From contig NZ_JABXYK010000006.1 of the NCBI RefSeq assembly GCF_013378445.1, positions 62,001 through 126,000 on the forward strand: 64,000 nt of DNA, read 5' to 3'. Shown here piece after piece: positions 53,724 to 64,000 of the stretch. This DNA comes from Mycoplana rhizolycopersici. Lineage in GTDB: Bacteria > Pseudomonadota > Alphaproteobacteria > Rhizobiales > Rhizobiaceae. The position numbers and the translations under genes are program-made. The notes beneath the pieces were generated by a model. That model saw nothing but the letters and a program-made list of their open reading frames with translations, was not told the origin of the DNA and ran no database searches. Positions within the stretch are counted from its first letter, which is position 1. Each line of letters starts with the position of its first letter.

Positions 53724-54563
53724 ATGGAAACCAATGCAGTCGTCACTGCCGGGGAAGGCAAGGGCAAGGTCACATTCTCGCAGAAGGACAAACTGACGCT
53801 TATTGCCGGCCCGTGCCAGATGGAGAGCCGCGACCATGCCTTCATGCTCGCCGGCACGCTCGTGGAGATGTGTCGCAAGCTCGGCCTCGGCCTCGTCTAC
53901 AAGTCGTCCTTCGACAAGGCCAACCGCACCTCGATTTCGGGCAAGCGCGGCATCGGCCTTGAAAAGGCGATGGAAATCTTCGCCGACCTGAAGACGGAGT
54001 TCGGCTTTCCGGTGCTGACGGACATCCATACGGAAGAGCAGTGTGGCCTGGTCGCGCCGACCGTCGATATCCTGCAGATTCCGGCATTCCTGTCGCGGCA
54101 GACGGATCTGCTCGTCGCTGCTGCGAAGACCGGGCGCGTCATCAACGTCAAGAAGGGCCAGTTCCTGGCACCCTGGGACATGAAGAACGTGCTGGCGAAG
54201 TTTACCCAGAGCGGCAATCCGAACGTTCTTCTGTGTGAGCGCGGCGCCTCCTTCGGCTATAATACGCTCGTTTCCGACATGCGTTCGCTGCCGATCATGG
54301 CGTCGCTTGGCGCACCCGTCGTTTTCGACGCCACGCATTCGGTCCAGCAGCCGGGCGGGCAGGGCGGTTCCTCCGGTGGCCAGCGGGAATTCGTGGAAAC
54401 CCTGGCCCGGGCGGCGGTCGCCGTTGGTGTCGCTGGCGTCTTCATCGAGACTCACGAGGATCCGGACAATGCGCCCTCGGACGGTCCAAACATGGTGGCG
54501 ATCAAGGATCTGCCGCGGCTTCTGGAAAAGCTGCTCGCCTTCGACGCGATCGCGAAGGCATGA
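53724..54563 (+). CDS. kdsA: 3-deoxy-8-phosphooctulonate synthase (KDO-8-phosphate synthase)
   Basis: 279-residue TIM-barrel aldolase condensing phosphoenolpyruvate and arabinose-5-phosphate, needed for the LPS inner core. [12 protein letters not shown], the [11 protein letters not shown] loop, ATHSVQQPG and the [14 protein letters not shown] block are all diagnostic. Start ATG 53724, with GGAGAG upstream within the VOC gene end; the longer open frame is just that gene in another frame. The following eno generates its substrate phosphoenolpyruvate, which may explain the neighbourhood. Confidence 0.97.
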   Translation: METNAVVTAGEGKGKVTFSQKDKLTLIAGPCQMESRDHAFMLAGTLVEMCRKLGLGLVYKSSFDKANRTSISGKRGIGLEKAMEIFADLKTEFGFPVLTDIHTEEQCGLVAPTVDILQIPAFLSRQTDLLVAAAKTGRVINVKKGQFLAPWDMKNVLAKFTQSGNPNVLLCERGASFGYNTLVSDMRSLPIMASLGAPVVFDATHSVQQPGGQGGSSGGQREFVETLARAAVAVGVAGVFIETHEDPDNAPSDGPNMVAIKDLPRLLEKLLAFDAIAKA

Positions 54564-54667
54564 CGGTGTCATCATGCTGGTGTCACACGGCTGCGTTAGC
54601 CCGGCACCGACGCGCTTGCATTTTCATCGGCTTCGATTAAGAGATTTCAATCGATTAAAATCGCTGA

Positions 54668-55969
<1,302 letters not shown>

Positions 55970-56015
55970 GGTTGCCAGAATTTGGGGTGGTGCCGGAGGG
56001 GATCCGTTCGGCATT

Positions 56016-56060
56016 TGCCCCTCACCCTAGCCCTCTCCCCGCAAGCGGGGAGAGGGGACG
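56016..56060. repeat. Dispersed palindromic repeat after eno
   Basis: CCCTCTCCCCGC (56031–56042) and GCGGGGAGAGGG (56045–56056) form a perfect 12-bp hairpin with a 2-base centre, preceded by TGCCCCTCACCCTAG. This motif is familiar from intergenic regions of many rhizobial genomes. It lies 47 bp after eno and could also act in termination or mRNA stability. Confidence 0.65.
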
Positions 56061-56323
56061 CGGCATGAGCCGTAGACGTCCCGGCATTTGCGCCGATTTG
56101 GTCGTCGGTCTGCCTTGGGCAGCTTATCCTCTTTTCGACTATTTGAACCTCTGGGGTGGCGACGTTTGACGCCATACCGTCCTTGGCCCCGCTCGCGGGA
56201 AGAAGGCGCCCGGCAGGGCGGGTTCACCTCCGGCATGAACCCCATCGCCAATCTCGTCATGGTCAACGCTCGGTTAACCGATGCGCGCTACAGTCTCTAC
56301 GTACTGCGTATCGGGACTTTTCC

Positions 56324-56632
56324 ATGTGGACCAAGCATCATAAGAAGCGCCGGCTCGGCCGGTTTGTCGTACCGGCGATCACGGTCGCCTTCCTGTCCTA
56401 TTTCAGCTATCATTCGGTCCATGGCGAGTTCGGTCTGCGCGCGATGGAGCAGTTCGAGCGCACTCGGATCACGCGTCAAGCGCGCCTGGATGTGCTCGTC
56501 GAGGAGCGCATGCGGCTTGAGCGCGAGGTGGCGCTGATGAGCGATGGCTCGCTCGAGCGCGACATGCTGGACGAGAAGGCGCGCTTTTCGCTTAACATGT
56601 CAAGAGCCGACGAAATCGTCATTTTTCACTGA
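56324..56632 (+). CDS. ftsB: FtsB/DivIC-family septum formation initiator
   Basis: 102-residue bitopic protein: a short basic cytoplasmic N-terminus, one transmembrane helix (about 12–30), then a coiled coil (about 38–75) and a short periplasmic end. In the divisome, FtsB/DivIC bridges FtsL and FtsQ. The DexARxxLnlsrpdEivi-like ending (DEKARFSLNMSRADEIVIF) is the hallmark of the alphaproteobacterial members. Start ATG 56324 is the last before the membrane helix. Located between eno and pdhA as in Sinorhizobium. Confidence 0.93.
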   Translation: MWTKHHKKRRLGRFVVPAITVAFLSYFSYHSVHGEFGLRAMEQFERTRITRQARLDVLVEERMRLEREVALMSDGSLERDMLDEKARFSLNMSRADEIVIFH

Positions 56633-56780
56633 TGGATACGATTAACCGGAAACAGGTTAATCTAAATTATTGCATAAAAATCAAATATTTACGCCGAATG
56701 ATAGCCATGCAAATATAGCATTGCTGATACCTCGTTCTTCCCCTATGTTTGCCGCAAAGGCATAACTCGGGGAGGATTGT

Positions 56781-57827
56781 ATGGCTCCGCGCAAAACCGC
56801 GTCCGTATCGAGCCGCAAGACAGCGGCAAAGCCTGTCAAAAAAGATTTCAACGGCGGCACGTTTGCCGACTTTTCCAAGGATGAGGATCTCAACGCCTAT
56901 CGCGAGATGCTGCTGATCCGGCGTTTCGAGGAGAAGGCCGGCCAGCTCTACGGCATGGGCTTCATCGGCGGCTTCTGTCACCTCTACATCGGCCAGGAAG
57001 CCGTTGTCGTCGGCATGCAGATGGCGCTGAAGGAAGGCGATCAGGTCATCACCGGCTATCGCGACCACGGCCACATGCTTGCCTGCGGGATGAGCGCGCG
57101 CGGCGTGATGGCGGAACTGACCGGACGCCGGGGCGGCCTTTCCAAGGGCAAGGGCGGCTCCATGCACATGTTCTCCAAGGAGAAGCATTTCTACGGCGGC
57201 CACGGCATCGTCGGTGCGCAGGTCTCGCTCGGGACCGGCCTTGCCTTCGCCAACCGCTACCGCGGAAACGATAACGTTTCGCTGACATATTTCGGCGACG
57301 GTGCGGCCAACCAGGGACAGGTCTACGAGAGCTTCAACATGGCCGCTCTCTGGAAGCTGCCGGTGATCTACATCATCGAGAACAACCGTTACGCCATGGG
57401 CACGTCCGTTTCGCGCGCTTCCGCCCAGACAGACTTTTCCCAGCGCGGCGCCTCCTTCAACATCCCCGGCTATCAGGTCGACGGCATGGATGTGCGCGCC
57501 GTAAAGGCCGCGGCTGACGAGGCCGTCGAGCATTGCCGCACGGGCAAGGGCCCGATCATCCTCGAGATGCTCACCTACCGCTACCGCGGCCATTCGATGT
57601 CCGACCCGGCCAAGTACCGCTCCAAGGACGAAGTGCAGAAGATGCGCTCCGAGCACGACCCGATCGAACAGGTGCGCGCGCGCCTGCTGGAGAGGAAGTG
57701 GGCTTCCGAGGATGAACTGAAGCAGATCGACAAGGATGTCCGTGACGTCGTTGCCGACTCGGCCGATTTCGCCCAGTCCGATCCGGAGCCGGACGCTTCC
57801 GAGCTCTACACCGATATTCTGATCTGA
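56781..57827 (+). CDS. pdhA: Pyruvate dehydrogenase E1 component subunit alpha
   Basis: 348 residues. With PdhB it decarboxylates pyruvate using thiamine diphosphate. The TPP motif runs from GDGAANQGQ (172–180) to IENN, and the phosphorylation-loop-type region [11 protein letters not shown] is present. A Lys/Ala-rich N-terminal extension precedes it. A GGGGAGG ribosome site leads ATG 56781. It is the first gene of the pdhABC operon; pyruvate flux from sdaA and glycolysis enters here. Confidence 0.98.
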   Translation: MAPRKTASVSSRKTAAKPVKKDFNGGTFADFSKDEDLNAYREMLLIRRFEEKAGQLYGMGFIGGFCHLYIGQEAVVVGMQMALKEGDQVITGYRDHGHMLACGMSARGVMAELTGRRGGLSKGKGGSMHMFSKEKHFYGGHGIVGAQVSLGTGLAFANRYRGNDNVSLTYFGDGAANQGQVYESFNMAALWKLPVIYIIENNRYAMGTSVSRASAQTDFSQRGASFNIPGYQVDGMDVRAVKAAADEAVEHCRTGKGPIILEMLTYRYRGHSMSDPAKYRSKDEVQKMRSEHDPIEQVRARLLERKWASEDELKQIDKDVRDVVADSADFAQSDPEPDASELYTDILI

Positions 57828-57846
57828 TCCGGGCGGAGGAAACACC

Positions 57847-59238
57847 ATGCCAATCGATATTCTCATGCCCGCCCTGTCGCCGACGATGGAAGAGGGCACG
57901 CTTTCCAAGTGGCTCAAGAACGAGGGCGATTCGGTCAAGGCCGGCGACGTGATCGCCGAGATCGAGACCGACAAGGCGACCATGGAAGTGGAAGCCGTCG
58001 ACGAGGGCACGATCGCCAGGATCGTCGTGCCAGCCGGTACCGAGAACGTGAAGGTCAATACGCTGATCGCGCTTCTTGCTGAAGAAGGCGACGATGTCGA
58101 TCAGATCGGCAAGGGCGTCGGCCAGGACGAGGTCGCAGCCGGCACCAAGGGCGCCGAGGTCGAGGCTCCGCTGGCGCAACAGGCGGCCCCTGCATCCGTT
58201 CCCGCTGCGCCGAAGACTGAAGTTGCTGCCGATCCGGATATTCCGGCCGGCACGGAAATGGTCTCCACGACCGTGCGCGAGGCACTCCGCGATGCCATGG
58301 CCGAGGAAATGCGCCGCGACGGCGACGTCTTCGTCATGGGCGAGGAAGTGGCCGAGTACCAGGGCGCCTACAAGATCACGCAGGGTTTGCTGCAGGAATT
58401 CGGTGACAAGCGCGTCATCGACACGCCGATCACCGAGCACGGCTTTGCTGGCGTCGGCGTCGGCGCCGCGATGACCGGCCTGCGTCCGATCGTCGAGTTC
58501 ATGACCTTCAATTTCGCCATGCAGGCGATCGACCAGATCATCAACTCGGCCGCCAAGACGCTCTACATGTCCGGCGGCCAGATGGGCGCTCCGATCGTCT
58601 TCCGCGGCCCGAACGGCGCTGCTGCACGCGTCGCCGCGCAGCACTCGCAGTGCTATGCCGCCTGGTACAGCCATATCCCGGGCCTCAAGGTCGTCATGCC
58701 GTACACGGCAGCCGACGCAAAGGGCCTGCTGAAGGCGGCGATCCGCGATCCGAACCCGGTCATCTTCCTTGAAAACGAAATCCTCTACGGCCAGCACTTC
58801 GACGTGCCGAAGCTCGACGATTTCGTGCTGCCGATCGGCAAGGCGCGCATCCACAAGCCCGGCAAGGACGTCACCATCGTCTCTTTCGGCATCGGCATGA
58901 CCTATGCGACGAAGGCGGTTGCCGAACTCGAGAAGGACGGCATCGACGTCGAACTGATCGACCTGCGCACCATCCGTCCGATGGACCTGCCGACGATCAT
59001 CGAATCGGTGAAGAAGACCGGCCGCCTCGTCACCGTCGAGGAAGGCTATCCGCAGAGCTCGGTCGGCACCGAGATCGCCACGCGCGTCATGCAGCAGGCC
59101 TTCGACTACCTCGATGCGCCGATCCTGACGATCGCCGGCAAGGACGTGCCGATGCCCTACGCAGCCAACCTCGAGAAGCTCGCGCTTCCGAACGTCGGCG
59201 AAGTCGTCCAGGCGGTGAAGACCGTCTGCTACAAGTAA
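57847..59238 (+). CDS. pdhB: Pyruvate dehydrogenase E1 component subunit beta with N-terminal lipoyl domain
   Basis: 463 residues: an N-terminal lipoyl domain (about 1–78; lipoylated Lys43 in [10 protein letters not shown]), an Ala/Pro linker (about 95–135), then the E1-beta pyrimidine-binding and transketolase C-terminal domains. Fusion of a lipoyl domain to E1-beta is a known alphaproteobacterial trait. It is lipoylated by LipB/LipA; lipB lies near 6400 in this window. Twenty bases downstream of pdhA, with GGAGG before the ATG. Confidence 0.98.
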   Translation: MPIDILMPALSPTMEEGTLSKWLKNEGDSVKAGDVIAEIETDKATMEVEAVDEGTIARIVVPAGTENVKVNTLIALLAEEGDDVDQIGKGVGQDEVAAGTKGAEVEAPLAQQAAPASVPAAPKTEVAADPDIPAGTEMVSTTVREALRDAMAEEMRRDGDVFVMGEEVAEYQGAYKITQGLLQEFGDKRVIDTPITEHGFAGVGVGAAMTGLRPIVEFMTFNFAMQAIDQIINSAAKTLYMSGGQMGAPIVFRGPNGAAARVAAQHSQCYAAWYSHIPGLKVVMPYTAADAKGLLKAAIRDPNPVIFLENEILYGQHFDVPKLDDFVLPIGKARIHKPGKDVTIVSFGIGMTYATKAVAELEKDGIDVELIDLRTIRPMDLPTIIESVKKTGRLVTVEEGYPQSSVGTEIATRVMQQAFDYLDAPILTIAGKDVPMPYAANLEKLALPNVGEVVQAVKTVCYK

Positions 59239-59253
59239 CGGGAGGGCGGAGAC

Positions 59254-60591
59254 ATGCCGATCAACATCACCATGCCTGCCCTGTCGCCGACCATGGAAGA
59301 GGGCAATCTCTCCAAGTGGCTCGTCAAGGAAGGTGACGCCGTCAAGTCCGGCGACGTCATCGCCGAGATCGAGACGGACAAGGCGACGATGGAAGTGGAG
59401 GCCGTGGACGAGGGCACCGTTGCCAAGATCGTCGTTCCGGCCGGCACCGAAGGCGTCAAGGTCAACTCGCTGATCGCGATCCTCGCCGCCGACGGCGAGG
59501 ATGTGAAGGCGGCTGCAAGCGCTGGCGGCGATGCGCCCGCGCCGAAGGCTGAGGCGGCACCTGCCGCAACGCCTGCGCCCGCAGCCAAGAGCGAACCCGC
59601 TCCGGCTCAAGCCGCACCGACACCGGCAACTGCTTCGGCTGCAAAGGCAGACGGCTACCGCACCTTCTCTTCCCCGCTGGCACGTCGCCTCGCCAAGGAA
59701 GCCGGTCTGGACATTTCCGCGATCACGGGCTCCGGCCCGCATGGCCGCGTCGTCAAGGCCGATGTCGAAGCTGCGGCTTCGGGCGGCGGTGCAAAGAAGG
59801 CTGCCGCCACGCCTGCTGCGGCCGCCGCATCCGCAGCACCGCTGGCCAAGGGGGCCTCCGACGAGGCCGTTCTCAAGCTGTTCGAGGAAGGCTCCTACGA
59901 GCTTGTGCCGCATGACGGCATGCGCAAGACGATTGCCCGCCGCCTGGTGGAATCCAAGCAGACCGTGCCGCATTTCTACGTCTCGGTCGATTGCGAGCTC
60001 GACGCGCTGATGGCGCTGCGGGCGCAGCTCAATTCCGCAGCCCCCGAGCGGGACGGCAAGCCGGCCTACAAGCTCTCGGTCAACGACTTGGTCATCAAGG
60101 CCATGGCGCTTGCACTTCGGGATGTGCCGGACGCCAACGTCTCCTGGACGGAACAGGCGATGGTCAAGCACAAGCATTCGGACGTCGGCGTTGCCGTCTC
60201 GATCCCGGGTGGCCTGATCACGCCGATCATTCGCCACGCGGAAACAAAGAGCCTGTCGGCCATCTCCAACGAGATGAAGGACCTCGGCAAGCGCGCCAAG
60301 GAACGCAAGCTGAAGCCGGAAGAGTACCAGGGCGGCACGACCTCGGTTTCGAACATGGGCATGATGGGCGTCAAGAATTTTGCCGCCGTCATCAACCCGC
60401 CGCATGCGACGATCCTCGCGGTCGGGGCCGGCGAGCAGCGCGTCGTGGTAAAGAATGGCGAGATCGCCATCGTCCAGGCGATGACGGTCACGCTGTCGAC
60501 CGACCATCGCTGCGTCGATGGCGCGCTCGGGGCCGAACTGCTGGGCGCCTTCAAGCGCTACATCGAGAACCCGATGGGGATGCTGGTGTAA
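59254..60591 (+). CDS. pdhC: Dihydrolipoamide acetyltransferase (PDH E2)
   Basis: 445-residue core of the PDH complex: lipoyl domain (1–78; Lys43), Ala/Pro linker (about 88–130), peripheral-subunit-binding domain (about 132–170; [17 protein letters not shown]), and the catalytic domain ending in the active-site DHRCVDG (His418). It passes acetyl groups to CoA. Its N-terminal 80 residues are near-identical to those of PdhB, suggesting recent exchange or concerted evolution. Fifteen bases separate it from pdhB. Confidence 0.98.
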   Translation: MPINITMPALSPTMEEGNLSKWLVKEGDAVKSGDVIAEIETDKATMEVEAVDEGTVAKIVVPAGTEGVKVNSLIAILAADGEDVKAAASAGGDAPAPKAEAAPAATPAPAAKSEPAPAQAAPTPATASAAKADGYRTFSSPLARRLAKEAGLDISAITGSGPHGRVVKADVEAAASGGGAKKAAATPAAAAASAAPLAKGASDEAVLKLFEEGSYELVPHDGMRKTIARRLVESKQTVPHFYVSVDCELDALMALRAQLNSAAPERDGKPAYKLSVNDLVIKAMALALRDVPDANVSWTEQAMVKHKHSDVGVAVSIPGGLITPIIRHAETKSLSAISNEMKDLGKRAKERKLKPEEYQGGTTSVSNMGMMGVKNFAAVINPPHATILAVGAGEQRVVVKNGEIAIVQAMTVTLSTDHRCVDGALGAELLGAFKRYIENPMGMLV

Positions 60592-60606
60592 GCACGGAGA
60601 TACGGT

Positions 60607-61062
60607 GTGCGCGGAATGACTTCTTTTATTAAGGATGCGTTTCGCGCCGCCTGGCACTCAGTTTGCGCGTCATTCTTCAGTGGTATGGCGGGTTTCGTCA
60701 TGTTTCTGTTTGTGGCGCAACTGGCTGTCTCCTATTGGGTCGTGGATCAGGATTTTTTTCTCGTAGTAGTCAATGTGCTGCCTGCTTCAGTCGCAATTGG
60801 ATGCACTTCGTGGTTCATACAATTGATATCGAGGTCAAATGCCGCGATAGGCTGGGCGATGCTAGTATTAGCAGCCGCAACGGTACTTGGATTGCTGACG
60901 CTGTTTCAGAAACTAGCTGTAGAGCGGACTGAGTTAGAGTACGTCTATCTTTTCGCCGCACTGATACCGGGCCTCGCTATGATCGCCGTGCACTGGCTCT
61001 ACTTTAGGATTGTAAACGGCGTGAATCAAACACCGTCGAGAACAATGGTGGACGCGCAATGA
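60607..61062 (+). CDS. Hypothetical membrane protein with atypical base composition
   Basis: 151 residues with four hydrophobic segments and no recognised family. Codon use is unlike its neighbours: many TTA, CTA, ATA, TTT and AGC/AGT-type codons and clearly lower GC, in a genome where these are rare. It lies between pdhC and the SGNH hydrolase, positions that are adjacent in related Rhizobiaceae, so it looks like an insertion. GTG 60607 with GGAGA six bases upstream is chosen; ATG 60616 is possible. Its stop overlaps the next ATG (ATGA). Confidence 0.7.
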   Translation: MRGMTSFIKDAFRAAWHSVCASFFSGMAGFVMFLFVAQLAVSYWVVDQDFFLVVVNVLPASVAIGCTSWFIQLISRSNAAIGWAMLVLAAATVLGLLTLFQKLAVERTELEYVYLFAALIPGLAMIAVHWLYFRIVNGVNQTPSRTMVDAQ

Positions 61063-61700
61063 AAACTGTCCTCTGCTATGGCGACAGCCTGACATGGGGC
61101 TATGGCGCGGAGACGCTCGGGCGCCATGCGCTGGAGGACCGTTGGCCGAGCGTGCTTCAGAAGGCGCTGGGTGTGGACGTGCAGGTGATCGCCGAGGGTC
61201 TCAATGGTCGGACGACGGCCTATGACGACCATCTCGCCGATTGCGACCGTAACGGCGCCCGCATCCTGCCGACGGTGCTGCACAGCCACGACCCGATCGA
61301 TCTCGTCATCATCATGCTCGGCGCCAATGACATGAAGCCTGCGATCTGCGGCACCGCCTTCGGCGCGGTGCAGGGCATGGAGCGGCTGATCGAACTTGTG
61401 CGTCACCACGCCTGGTCTTTCGACAGGGAAGGGCGGCCCGATATCCTGATCGTCTCGCCTCCGCCGCTGTGCGAGACGGCGAATACGGCCTTTGCGGCGA
61501 TGTTTTCGGGCGGCGTCGAACAGTCGGCGATGTTGGCGACGCTTTATGCGGACCTTGCCGACGAGAAGGGATGCGGCTTCTTCGATGCCGGCTCCGTTGC
61601 CGAGACGACACCGCTGGACGGCGTGCATCTGGATGCCGCCAACACGCGGGCTATCGGCCGGGGGCTCGAGCCTGTCGTGCGCATGATGCTCGGACTTTGA
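61059..61700 (+). CDS. SGNH/GDSL hydrolase (arylesterase-like)
   Basis: 213-residue esterase with all four SGNH blocks: GDSLTWGYG (Ser9), the block-II Gly in NGRTT, GANDMK (Asn), and DGVHLD (catalytic Asp and His near 186–189). The length and N-terminus without a signal peptide match the cytosolic arylesterase/acyl-CoA thioesterase-like group. The physiological ester is unknown. It is conserved next to the PDH genes in Sinorhizobium relatives. Its ATG overlaps the stop of the membrane gene upstream. Confidence 0.92.
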   Translation: MKTVLCYGDSLTWGYGAETLGRHALEDRWPSVLQKALGVDVQVIAEGLNGRTTAYDDHLADCDRNGARILPTVLHSHDPIDLVIIMLGANDMKPAICGTAFGAVQGMERLIELVRHHAWSFDREGRPDILIVSPPPLCETANTAFAAMFSGGVEQSAMLATLYADLADEKGCGFFDAGSVAETTPLDGVHLDAANTRAIGRGLEPVVRMMLGL

Positions 61701-61783
61701 CGAATAGCGTTTGACGGGGATCAAGGAGTGACACACCCGGCGCGGTAGGCTTGCTGCATCGACTTCAGACAGGAGATGCAGCC

Positions 61784-62044
61784 ATGTCGAATACCCCGCA
61801 CCAGCTTGCAGAAGAGTTTCCCGAGCATGTCGGCAAGATCCGGCATTTGCGGGAAGTCGATGGACATTTTCACCGCATCACCGATGAATATGGCGCGGTG
61901 AACCGCGCGATCCATCGGGCAGAGACGGATATCGAGCCGACCGACGACTTCCGCATGGCGGACATGCGAAAGGAGCGGATGCGGCTCAAGGATGAAATCT
62001 TTGGAATGCTCACGCGGTTCGAAGCCGCCGACGAGCTTCCCTGA
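61784..62044 (+). CDS. DUF465 (YdcH-like) small protein
   Basis: 86 residues, almost wholly helical, with the DUF465/YdcH pattern: FPEHVGKIRHLREVDGHFHRI, then AEDIEPTDD-like (TDIEPTDDFR) and MRLKDEI. These small coiled-coil proteins are common and functionally unknown. AGGAG lies upstream of ATG 61784. It lies between the SGNH hydrolase and lpdA. Confidence 0.9.
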   Translation: MSNTPHQLAEEFPEHVGKIRHLREVDGHFHRITDEYGAVNRAIHRAETDIEPTDDFRMADMRKERMRLKDEIFGMLTRFEAADELP

Positions 62045-62143
62045 GGGACGGAGCGCGCGTCTTCCGGTCCTCTATAACGACAACGGGTGCTGCCTCCGAT
62101 CGGAGCGCGCCCGCACAAGAGAAAAAGAGGAGTGGAAGCGCTC

Positions 62144-63589
62144 ATGTCCAATACGTACGACGTCATCGTAATCGGTTCGGGTCCCGGCGGTTATATCGCC
62201 GCTATCCGGGCTGCCCAGCTCGGCCTGAAAACGGCGATTGTCGAGCGGGAGCACCTTGCCGGCATCTGCTCGAACTGGGGCTGCATTCCGACCAAGGCAC
62301 TGCTGCGTTCCGCCGAGATCTTCCACTATGCGAAGCATCCGGGCGATTACGGCATCAAGATCGAAGGCAGCGTGACGCCGGACCTGAACGCCATCGTCGC
62401 CCGCTCGCGCGGCATTGCCCAGCGTATGAATGGCGGCGTCGGCTTCCTGATGAAGAAGAACAAGGTCGACATCATCTGGGGCGAGGCGAAGCTTTCGAAG
62501 CCCGGCGAGATCGTCGTCTCCAAGACGTCGAAAAAGCCCCTCGAGCCGCAGGCGCCGCTGCCGAAGAACGTACTGCCGGAAGGTACCTACACCGCCAAGC
62601 ACATCATCGTCGCCACCGGCGCCCGTCCGCGCGCGCTTCCGGGCATCGAGCCGGACGGCAAGCTGATCTGGACCTATTTCGAGGCGATGAAACCGGCAGA
62701 AATGCCCAAATCGCTGCTGGTCATGGGCTCGGGGGCGATCGGCATCGAGTTCGCCTCGTTCTACCGCACACTCGGCGTCGACGTTACCGTCGTCGAAGTG
62801 ATGAAGACGGTGATGCCGGTCGAGGATGCTGAGATCTCCGCGCTCGCCAAGAAGCAGTTCGAAAAGCAGGGCATGAAGATCCACCTGGAGGCCAAGGTCA
62901 CCAAGGTGGAGAAGGGTGCCAATTCGATCACAGCGCATGTGGAGATGAAGGACGGCAAGGTCGAGAAGATCACCGCCGACCGGATGATCTCGGCCGTCGG
63001 CGTTCAGGCCAACATCGAGAACATCGGGCTCGAGGCGCTCGGCGTGAAGACTGACCGCGGCTTCATCGCGATCGACGGCTACGGCAAGACCAACGTGCCC
63101 GGCATCTATGCGATCGGCGACGTTGCCGGCCCGCCGATGCTGGCGCACAAGGCCGAGCATGAGGCCGTCATCTGCGTCGAGAAGATCGCCGGCCTGCCGA
63201 ACGTCCATCCGATGGACAAGCTCAAGATCCCCGGCTGCACCTACTGCCACCCGCAGGTCGCCTCCGTCGGGCTGACGGAAGCGAAAGCTAAGGAGCAGGG
63301 CCGCGATATCCGCGTCGGTCGTTTCCCCTTCGTCGCCAACGGCAAGGCGATCGCGCTTGGCGAGGATCAGGGCCTGGTCAAGACGATCTTCGACAAGAAG
63401 ACGGGCGAACTGCTCGGCGCGCATCTCGTAGGAGCAGAAGTGACCGAACTGATCCAGGGTTTCGTCATCGCCATGAACCTCGAAACGACCGAGGAAGAGC
63501 TGATGCACACGATCTTTCCGCATCCGACCATTTCCGAAACGCTGAAAGAAAGCGTACTGGATGCCTACGGGCGGGCGCTGAACGCCTGA
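62144..63589 (+). CDS. lpdA: Dihydrolipoyl dehydrogenase (E3)
   Basis: 481-residue FAD enzyme that reoxidises dihydrolipoyl groups of the PDH complex with NAD+. GSGPGG (FAD), the redox disulfide Cys42/Cys47 (CSNWGC), GSGAIGIEFASFY (NAD) and the C-terminal HPTISE active-site His–Glu pair are present. The redox block CSNWGCIPTK differs from the more usual CLNVGCIPSK, as in the pdh-linked rhizobial paralogue. ATG 62144 is used; GTG 62132 is possible. It completes the pdh cluster. Confidence 0.97.
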   Translation: MSNTYDVIVIGSGPGGYIAAIRAAQLGLKTAIVEREHLAGICSNWGCIPTKALLRSAEIFHYAKHPGDYGIKIEGSVTPDLNAIVARSRGIAQRMNGGVGFLMKKNKVDIIWGEAKLSKPGEIVVSKTSKKPLEPQAPLPKNVLPEGTYTAKHIIVATGARPRALPGIEPDGKLIWTYFEAMKPAEMPKSLLVMGSGAIGIEFASFYRTLGVDVTVVEVMKTVMPVEDAEISALAKKQFEKQGMKIHLEAKVTKVEKGANSITAHVEMKDGKVEKITADRMISAVGVQANIENIGLEALGVKTDRGFIAIDGYGKTNVPGIYAIGDVAGPPMLAHKAEHEAVICVEKIAGLPNVHPMDKLKIPGCTYCHPQVASVGLTEAKAKEQGRDIRVGRFPFVANGKAIALGEDQGLVKTIFDKKTGELLGAHLVGAEVTELIQGFVIAMNLETTEEELMHTIFPHPTISETLKESVLDAYGRALNA

Positions 63590-63683
63590 TCCGCCTCGGC
63601 AGCCGCGGTGTCGCAGCTAAGGCGCCGCGCGAAATGTGGAGTGGGACGGAAGCCCCATATGAGATGGAAGTCACATATGTGTC

Positions 63684-63795
63684 CGTCATCCCGGACTTGA
63701 TCCGGGATCCAGCAGCGCCGCGTCTGCGGTGCGGGAAATGCACTATCCGCGCAAGGACTTGCGCGAGCTGGATGCCGGATCAGTTCCGGCATGAC
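63684..63795. repeat. Palindromic intergenic repeat element (copy B)
   Basis: About 112 bp with roughly 28-bp imperfect terminal inverted repeats (GTCATCCCGGACTTGATCC at the left; GGATCAGTTCCGGCATGAC at the right). An inner hairpin is CGCGCAAG/CTTGCGCG. No coding capacity; MITE/RIME-like. Confidence 0.8.
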
Positions 63796-63910
63796 AGAGA
63801 GTGAGGTGATGGGCGGTCGAAGGGCTGGAGGGCTTGGGCGACGAGCCGATCAATAGTGCCGGCACCGCCCCCACGGTGGCGATTCTTCGTGCTGGCGTCG
63901 GCCTCTCGGG

Positions 63911-64000
63911 CCGTCATCCCGGACTTGATCCGGGATCCAGCGGCGCCACGTCTGCGGTGCGGGAAATGCACTATCCGCGCAAGGACTTGCGCGAGCTGGA
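63911..64000. repeat. Palindromic intergenic repeat element (copy C, cut by window edge)
   Basis: The first 90 bp match copy B almost base for base (differences near the GCAGCGCCGC/GCGGCGCCAC stretch). The right end lies beyond the window. Two such copies 115 bp apart imply recent duplication or repeated insertion. Confidence 0.8.

Larger units (their letters stand above)
63590..64000. other. Intergenic region dominated by repeat elements
   Basis: 411 bp after lpdA with no supported gene. Most of it is two copies of a palindromic repeat (63684–63795 and 63911 onward), with a short unique spacer of about 115 bp between them. Confidence 0.6.

Noticed and set aside
57571-60657. Very long (1028-codon) minus-strand open frame opposite pdhB and pdhC
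   Set aside because: It is antisense to two unambiguous genes, has an Asp/Arg/Gly-rich composition typical of GC-rich shadow frames, and has no domain or ribosome site.
63590-64000. CRISPR array
   Set aside because: Only two repeats of about 110 bp with terminal inverted repeats and one spacer; no short direct repeats or cas genes.

Overview
This is a gene-dense, GC-rich chromosomal window from an alphaproteobacterium, almost certainly a member of the Rhizobiaceae (Sinorhizobium/Rhizobium/Agrobacterium type). The reasons are the gene order eno–ftsB–pdhA–pdhB–pdhC–(SGNH hydrolase)–lpdA with an E1-beta subunit that carries its own lipoyl domain, the hisI–folE–IscU-like–yidD cluster, many rhizobial domain-of-unknown-function proteins (DUF1345, DUF599, DUF1489, DUF2336, BTLCP transglutaminase-like), and dispersed palindromic intergenic repeats. 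It reads as core chromosome. No insertion sequence, integrase, CRISPR array or rRNA operon is visible. The only RNA gene is one tRNA-Leu(GAG).

Layout. 1–3278 is a minus-strand operon for glutathione-dependent formaldehyde oxidation (adhC first, fghA last) with a GNAT acetyltransferase, a YaiI/DUF188 protein and a DUF1345 membrane protein between them. 3361–7352 holds an XRE regulator, a DMT exporter, a site-2-protease-like metalloprotease, lipB and tRNA-Leu. 7379–7979 has no gene but contains strong minus-strand hairpins. 7980–13541 holds a phosphatase, a deformylase-like protein that has lost metal ligands, mgtE, a MerR regulator with a palindromic operator candidate, two membrane proteins and a 33-residue membrane microprotein. 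13797–17714 holds sdaA, DUF1489, an SDR, an L,D-transpeptidase and a 42-residue lipoprotein. 17857–21078 holds a papain-fold-like lipoprotein and a three-gene methyltransferase/acyltransferase/SDR cassette. 21246–29018 is envelope and signalling: a DacA-type carboxypeptidase with SPOR, BTLCP, PilZ, PAS, rhomboid, CBS and patatin proteins. 29374–31827 is hisI, folE, an Fe-S scaffold-like gene and yidD. 31893–42700 holds transporters, a MarR regulator, thrS, an acyltransferase, two flavoproteins and several proteins of unknown function. 42839–49299 holds parE, a secreted hydrolase, tpiA, secG and pyrG.

49441–52116 is a tightly overlapping four-gene phospholipid-type operon: PlsC-like, CdsA-like, a small membrane protein and a CDP-alcohol phosphatidyltransferase. 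52832–63589 is central carbon and envelope metabolism: VOC protein, kdsA, eno, ftsB, pdhABC and lpdA. A base-composition-discordant small membrane gene sits inside the pdh cluster. The window ends in two copies of a roughly 110-bp palindromic repeat; a third, diverged copy lies before yidD.

The genes work together in recognisable modules: formaldehyde detoxification, glycolysis to acetyl-CoA (tpiA, eno, pdh, lpdA, lipB), CTP and lipid synthesis (pyrG with the CTP-using CdsA homologue next door), and cell-envelope remodelling. Nothing is a clear-cut new system. The best candidates for undescribed biology are the overlapping lipid operon, the ICMT–E2-like–SDR(SEC-C) cassette, the S2P fused to an SRPBCC-like domain, the ligand-depleted deformylase and the microproteins.
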